The notes beneath the pieces are model-generated. The model saw only the letters and a list, made by a program, of their open reading frames with translations. It searched no databases and was not told where the DNA came from. The translations under genes were made by a program, and so were the position numbers. 14,910 nucleotides of DNA from an uncultured Christensenella sp. (lineage in GTDB: Bacteria; Bacillota; Clostridia; Christensenellales; Borkfalkiaceae), in the NCBI GenBank assembly GCA_910577555.1, contig CAJTLF010000025.1, positions 1 through 14,910 of the forward strand. The letters run 5' to 3'. Position 1 is the first letter of the stretch. Each line of letters begins with the position of its first letter. Positions 13,755-14,910 of this stretch are shown here, piece by piece.

Positions 13755-13783
13755 TTGACAAATTGTGAGCCGAAGTATATAAT
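13755..13783 (+). promoter_or_regulatory. Promoter of radC
   Basis: TTGACA (13755-13760) and TATAAT (13778-13783) with a 17-bp spacer, perfect consensus in both boxes. Its -35 box is separated by 6 bp from that of the divergent phosphatase promoter. Confidence 0.85.
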
Positions 13784-13811
13784 CTTAATAGATTTAAAGG
13801 GAGTTTACGGT

Positions 13812-14552
13812 ATGCACGAAGGACACAGGCAGAGAATGTACGATAAGCTGAAAAACGACGATGGCTTGCACGACCACGAACTTTTGGAAATTTTACTATA
13901 CAACGGGTTGCCCAGAATCAATACCAATCTTATAGCGCACGAGCTTTTGAATACTTTCGGCTCGATTTCGGGAGTTTTAGACGCGGACGTGGATAAGCTG
14001 ACGGCAGTGAAGGGGGTTGGCGAGAGCACCGCTTTATACCTTAAATGTATAGGCGAGTTTATGAAACGCGTGAATTTGAGTGCGGCAAATATTGCCGTGC
14101 TTCGCAATCACGGGGAAATAAAAAATTTCGTGGCGATGCGGTTGCGCGGGAAGCTGTCGGAAACGATTGAGATTTACTGTATGCACAAGAACGGCAGGGT
14201 GAAGCGCGTTACCGCTTTTACCGACGACGAGTTGCACGACGTGAAGGTGCGTGCGGATAAAATAGTGGAAGTGTTGCTCGTGGAAAAGCCGTTTGCGATT
14301 ATCGTGGCGCACAATCATCTGAGCGGAGACTGCGCTCCGTCGGATAACGACAGGCTTTTTACTGCCGAATTGCAGATGCTTTGCAGTATTAATAACGTGA
14401 AATTGCTTGACCATCTTATTTATGCGGGCGACAAGAAGATTTACAGTTACTTTTTGTCGGGCGAGCTGGAAGAGATTACGAGAGATTTTTCTTTTAAGAA
14501 TGTTGTCAGCGATAAAATTACGAAAATTTTCAAAAATAATAAAGAGAATTAA
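13812..14552 (+). CDS. radC: RadC-family protein with JAB/MPN domain
   Basis: A 246-residue RadC-like protein. An N-terminal helix-hairpin-helix-like region (LTAVKGVGESTALYL, about 57-71) is followed by the JAMM metal site: His167 and His169, then Ser177 and Asp180 (AHNHLSGDCAPSDND). The chemistry of RadC is not settled; it was once linked to DNA repair, without firm support, and is often associated with horizontally moved regions. The start is ATG 13812, 8 nt after AAAGGGAG; the longer frame from 13755 would cover the promoter. The opening MHEGHRQRM resembles the usual RadC start. Its promoter is a perfect consensus, so it should be well expressed. Confidence 0.92.
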   Translation: MHEGHRQRMYDKLKNDDGLHDHELLEILLYNGLPRINTNLIAHELLNTFGSISGVLDADVDKLTAVKGVGESTALYLKCIGEFMKRVNLSAANIAVLRNHGEIKNFVAMRLRGKLSETIEIYCMHKNGRVKRVTAFTDDELHDVKVRADKIVEVLLVEKPFAIIVAHNHLSGDCAPSDNDRLFTAELQMLCSINNVKLLDHLIYAGDKKIYSYFLSGELEEITRDFSFKNVVSDKITKIFKNNKEN

Positions 14553-14726
14553 TCGGTACGCAGAAGATATTTAATTGACACGCCGCCCGCCGTTTGGTAA
14601 AATTAAAAGGCTTTTAAAGTTTTATGAGTTTATGGCGGGCTTTGATTGAACGGGTTATTGCGGTTTTTTAATTGCTGAGAAATTTGTTTAAAGCTGAGTT
14701 TGCGGATAAAATTTGTTTTTTAGCGT
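14553..14726. other. Gene-free stretch between radC and the repeat array
   Basis: Apart from the promoter at 14575-14603 I find no supported gene here. A 15-codon frame at 14624-14671 has no ribosome site. TTTTTT runs at 14665-14670 and 14715-14721 lack clear hairpins. Confidence 0.5.
14575..14603 (+). promoter_or_regulatory. Promoter reading toward the 85-bp repeat array
   Basis: TTGACA (14575-14580) and TAAAAT (14598-14603) with a 17-bp spacer. There is no gene directly behind it. The nearest downstream structure is the repeat array from 14727. Confidence 0.65.
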
Positions 14727-14910
14727 GGAGAGACGGCAGAGCGGCAAGTACTGCGTACTTCGGTACGACGAATGCCCGCATTCGCCCGCTCTTTAGAAAA
14801 AGTTAATATACGGAGAGATGGCAGAGCGGCAAGTACTGCGTACTTCGGTACGACGAATGCCCGCATTCGCCCGCTCTTTAGAAAAAGTTAATATACGGAG
14901 AGATGGCAGA
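14727..14910 (+). repeat. 85-bp tandem repeat with a tRNA-Ser-like start
   Basis: Copy 1 is 14727-14811, copy 2 is 14812-14896, and the first 14 bases of copy 3 run to the window edge. Copies 1 and 2 differ at one base (C/T at unit position 8). Each unit opens with GGAGAGATGGCAGAGCGG, which looks like the acceptor strand, U8 and D-arm start of a serine tRNA. The rest is not tRNA. Within copy 2, AGAGCGG (14823-14829) pairs with CCGCTCT (14871-14877), enclosing CGTAC-TTCG-GTACG and CGAATG-CCCG-CATTCG. The unit ends with an AT-rich spacer. The array may lead into a true tRNA-Ser gene outside the window, or encode repeated small RNAs. Confidence 0.85.

Noticed and set aside
14624..14671. 15-codon hydrophobic peptide behind the 14575 promoter
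   Set aside because: A small toxin was considered, but there is no ribosome site and no antisense partner.
14727..14811. Functional tRNA-Ser
   Set aside because: The 5' head fits, but there is no anticodon arm, T-arm or complementary acceptor 3' strand in the unit.
14727..14910. CRISPR array
   Set aside because: The repeats are contiguous and 85 bp long, with no variable spacers and no cas genes.

Overview
The window looks like a Bacillota (Firmicutes) chromosome, probably a gut Clostridia relative. The evidence is strong AGGAGG-type ribosome sites, TTGACA/TATAAT promoters, a Ktr-type potassium system, and mobile genes of types common in clostridial elements (MobL relaxase, TnpV). This is inference from gene types; no database was searched.

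Left part (1 to about 6020): an integrated mobile element that appears to be decaying. It carries a small serine recombinase and a Fic AMP-transferase with an N-terminal Bro-N-like domain and a C-terminal self-inhibitory motif. After these comes a gene-free stretch of about 500 bases with its own promoter, many hairpins and a terminator, which is a candidate structured RNA of about 355 nt. Then follow a DUF6291-like gene, a frameshifted mobL relaxase, a TnpV-like gene with its own promoter between two 16-bp repeats, four small genes (three coupled by ATGA overlaps), and a tyrosine integrase that has lost its N-terminal half. The element ends at a 24-bp copy of the 3' end of tRNA-Gln. The intact tRNA-Gln(CUG), on the minus strand, lies only 120 bp further on, so the locus has been an integration site and probably holds the relic of more than one insertion.

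Right part (about 6140 to 14552): ordinary chromosomal genes. On the minus strand are comF, ktrA and ktrB, read from one strong promoter as ktrB-ktrA-comF. On the plus strand are glmM and glmS, consecutive steps toward UDP-GlcNAc for cell-wall synthesis. Then come a minus-strand protein tyrosine phosphatase and a plus-strand RadC-family protein, driven by back-to-back promoters whose -35 boxes are 6 bp apart.

Right edge (14575 to 14910): a promoter followed by an 85-bp tandem repeat (two full copies and the start of a third). Each unit begins like the 5' end of a serine tRNA but continues into a different hairpin-rich sequence. The least explained items are this array, the candidate RNA at 1719-2077, the tandem att sites at tRNA-Gln, and a palindromic octamer occurring three times between the ktr and glm operons.
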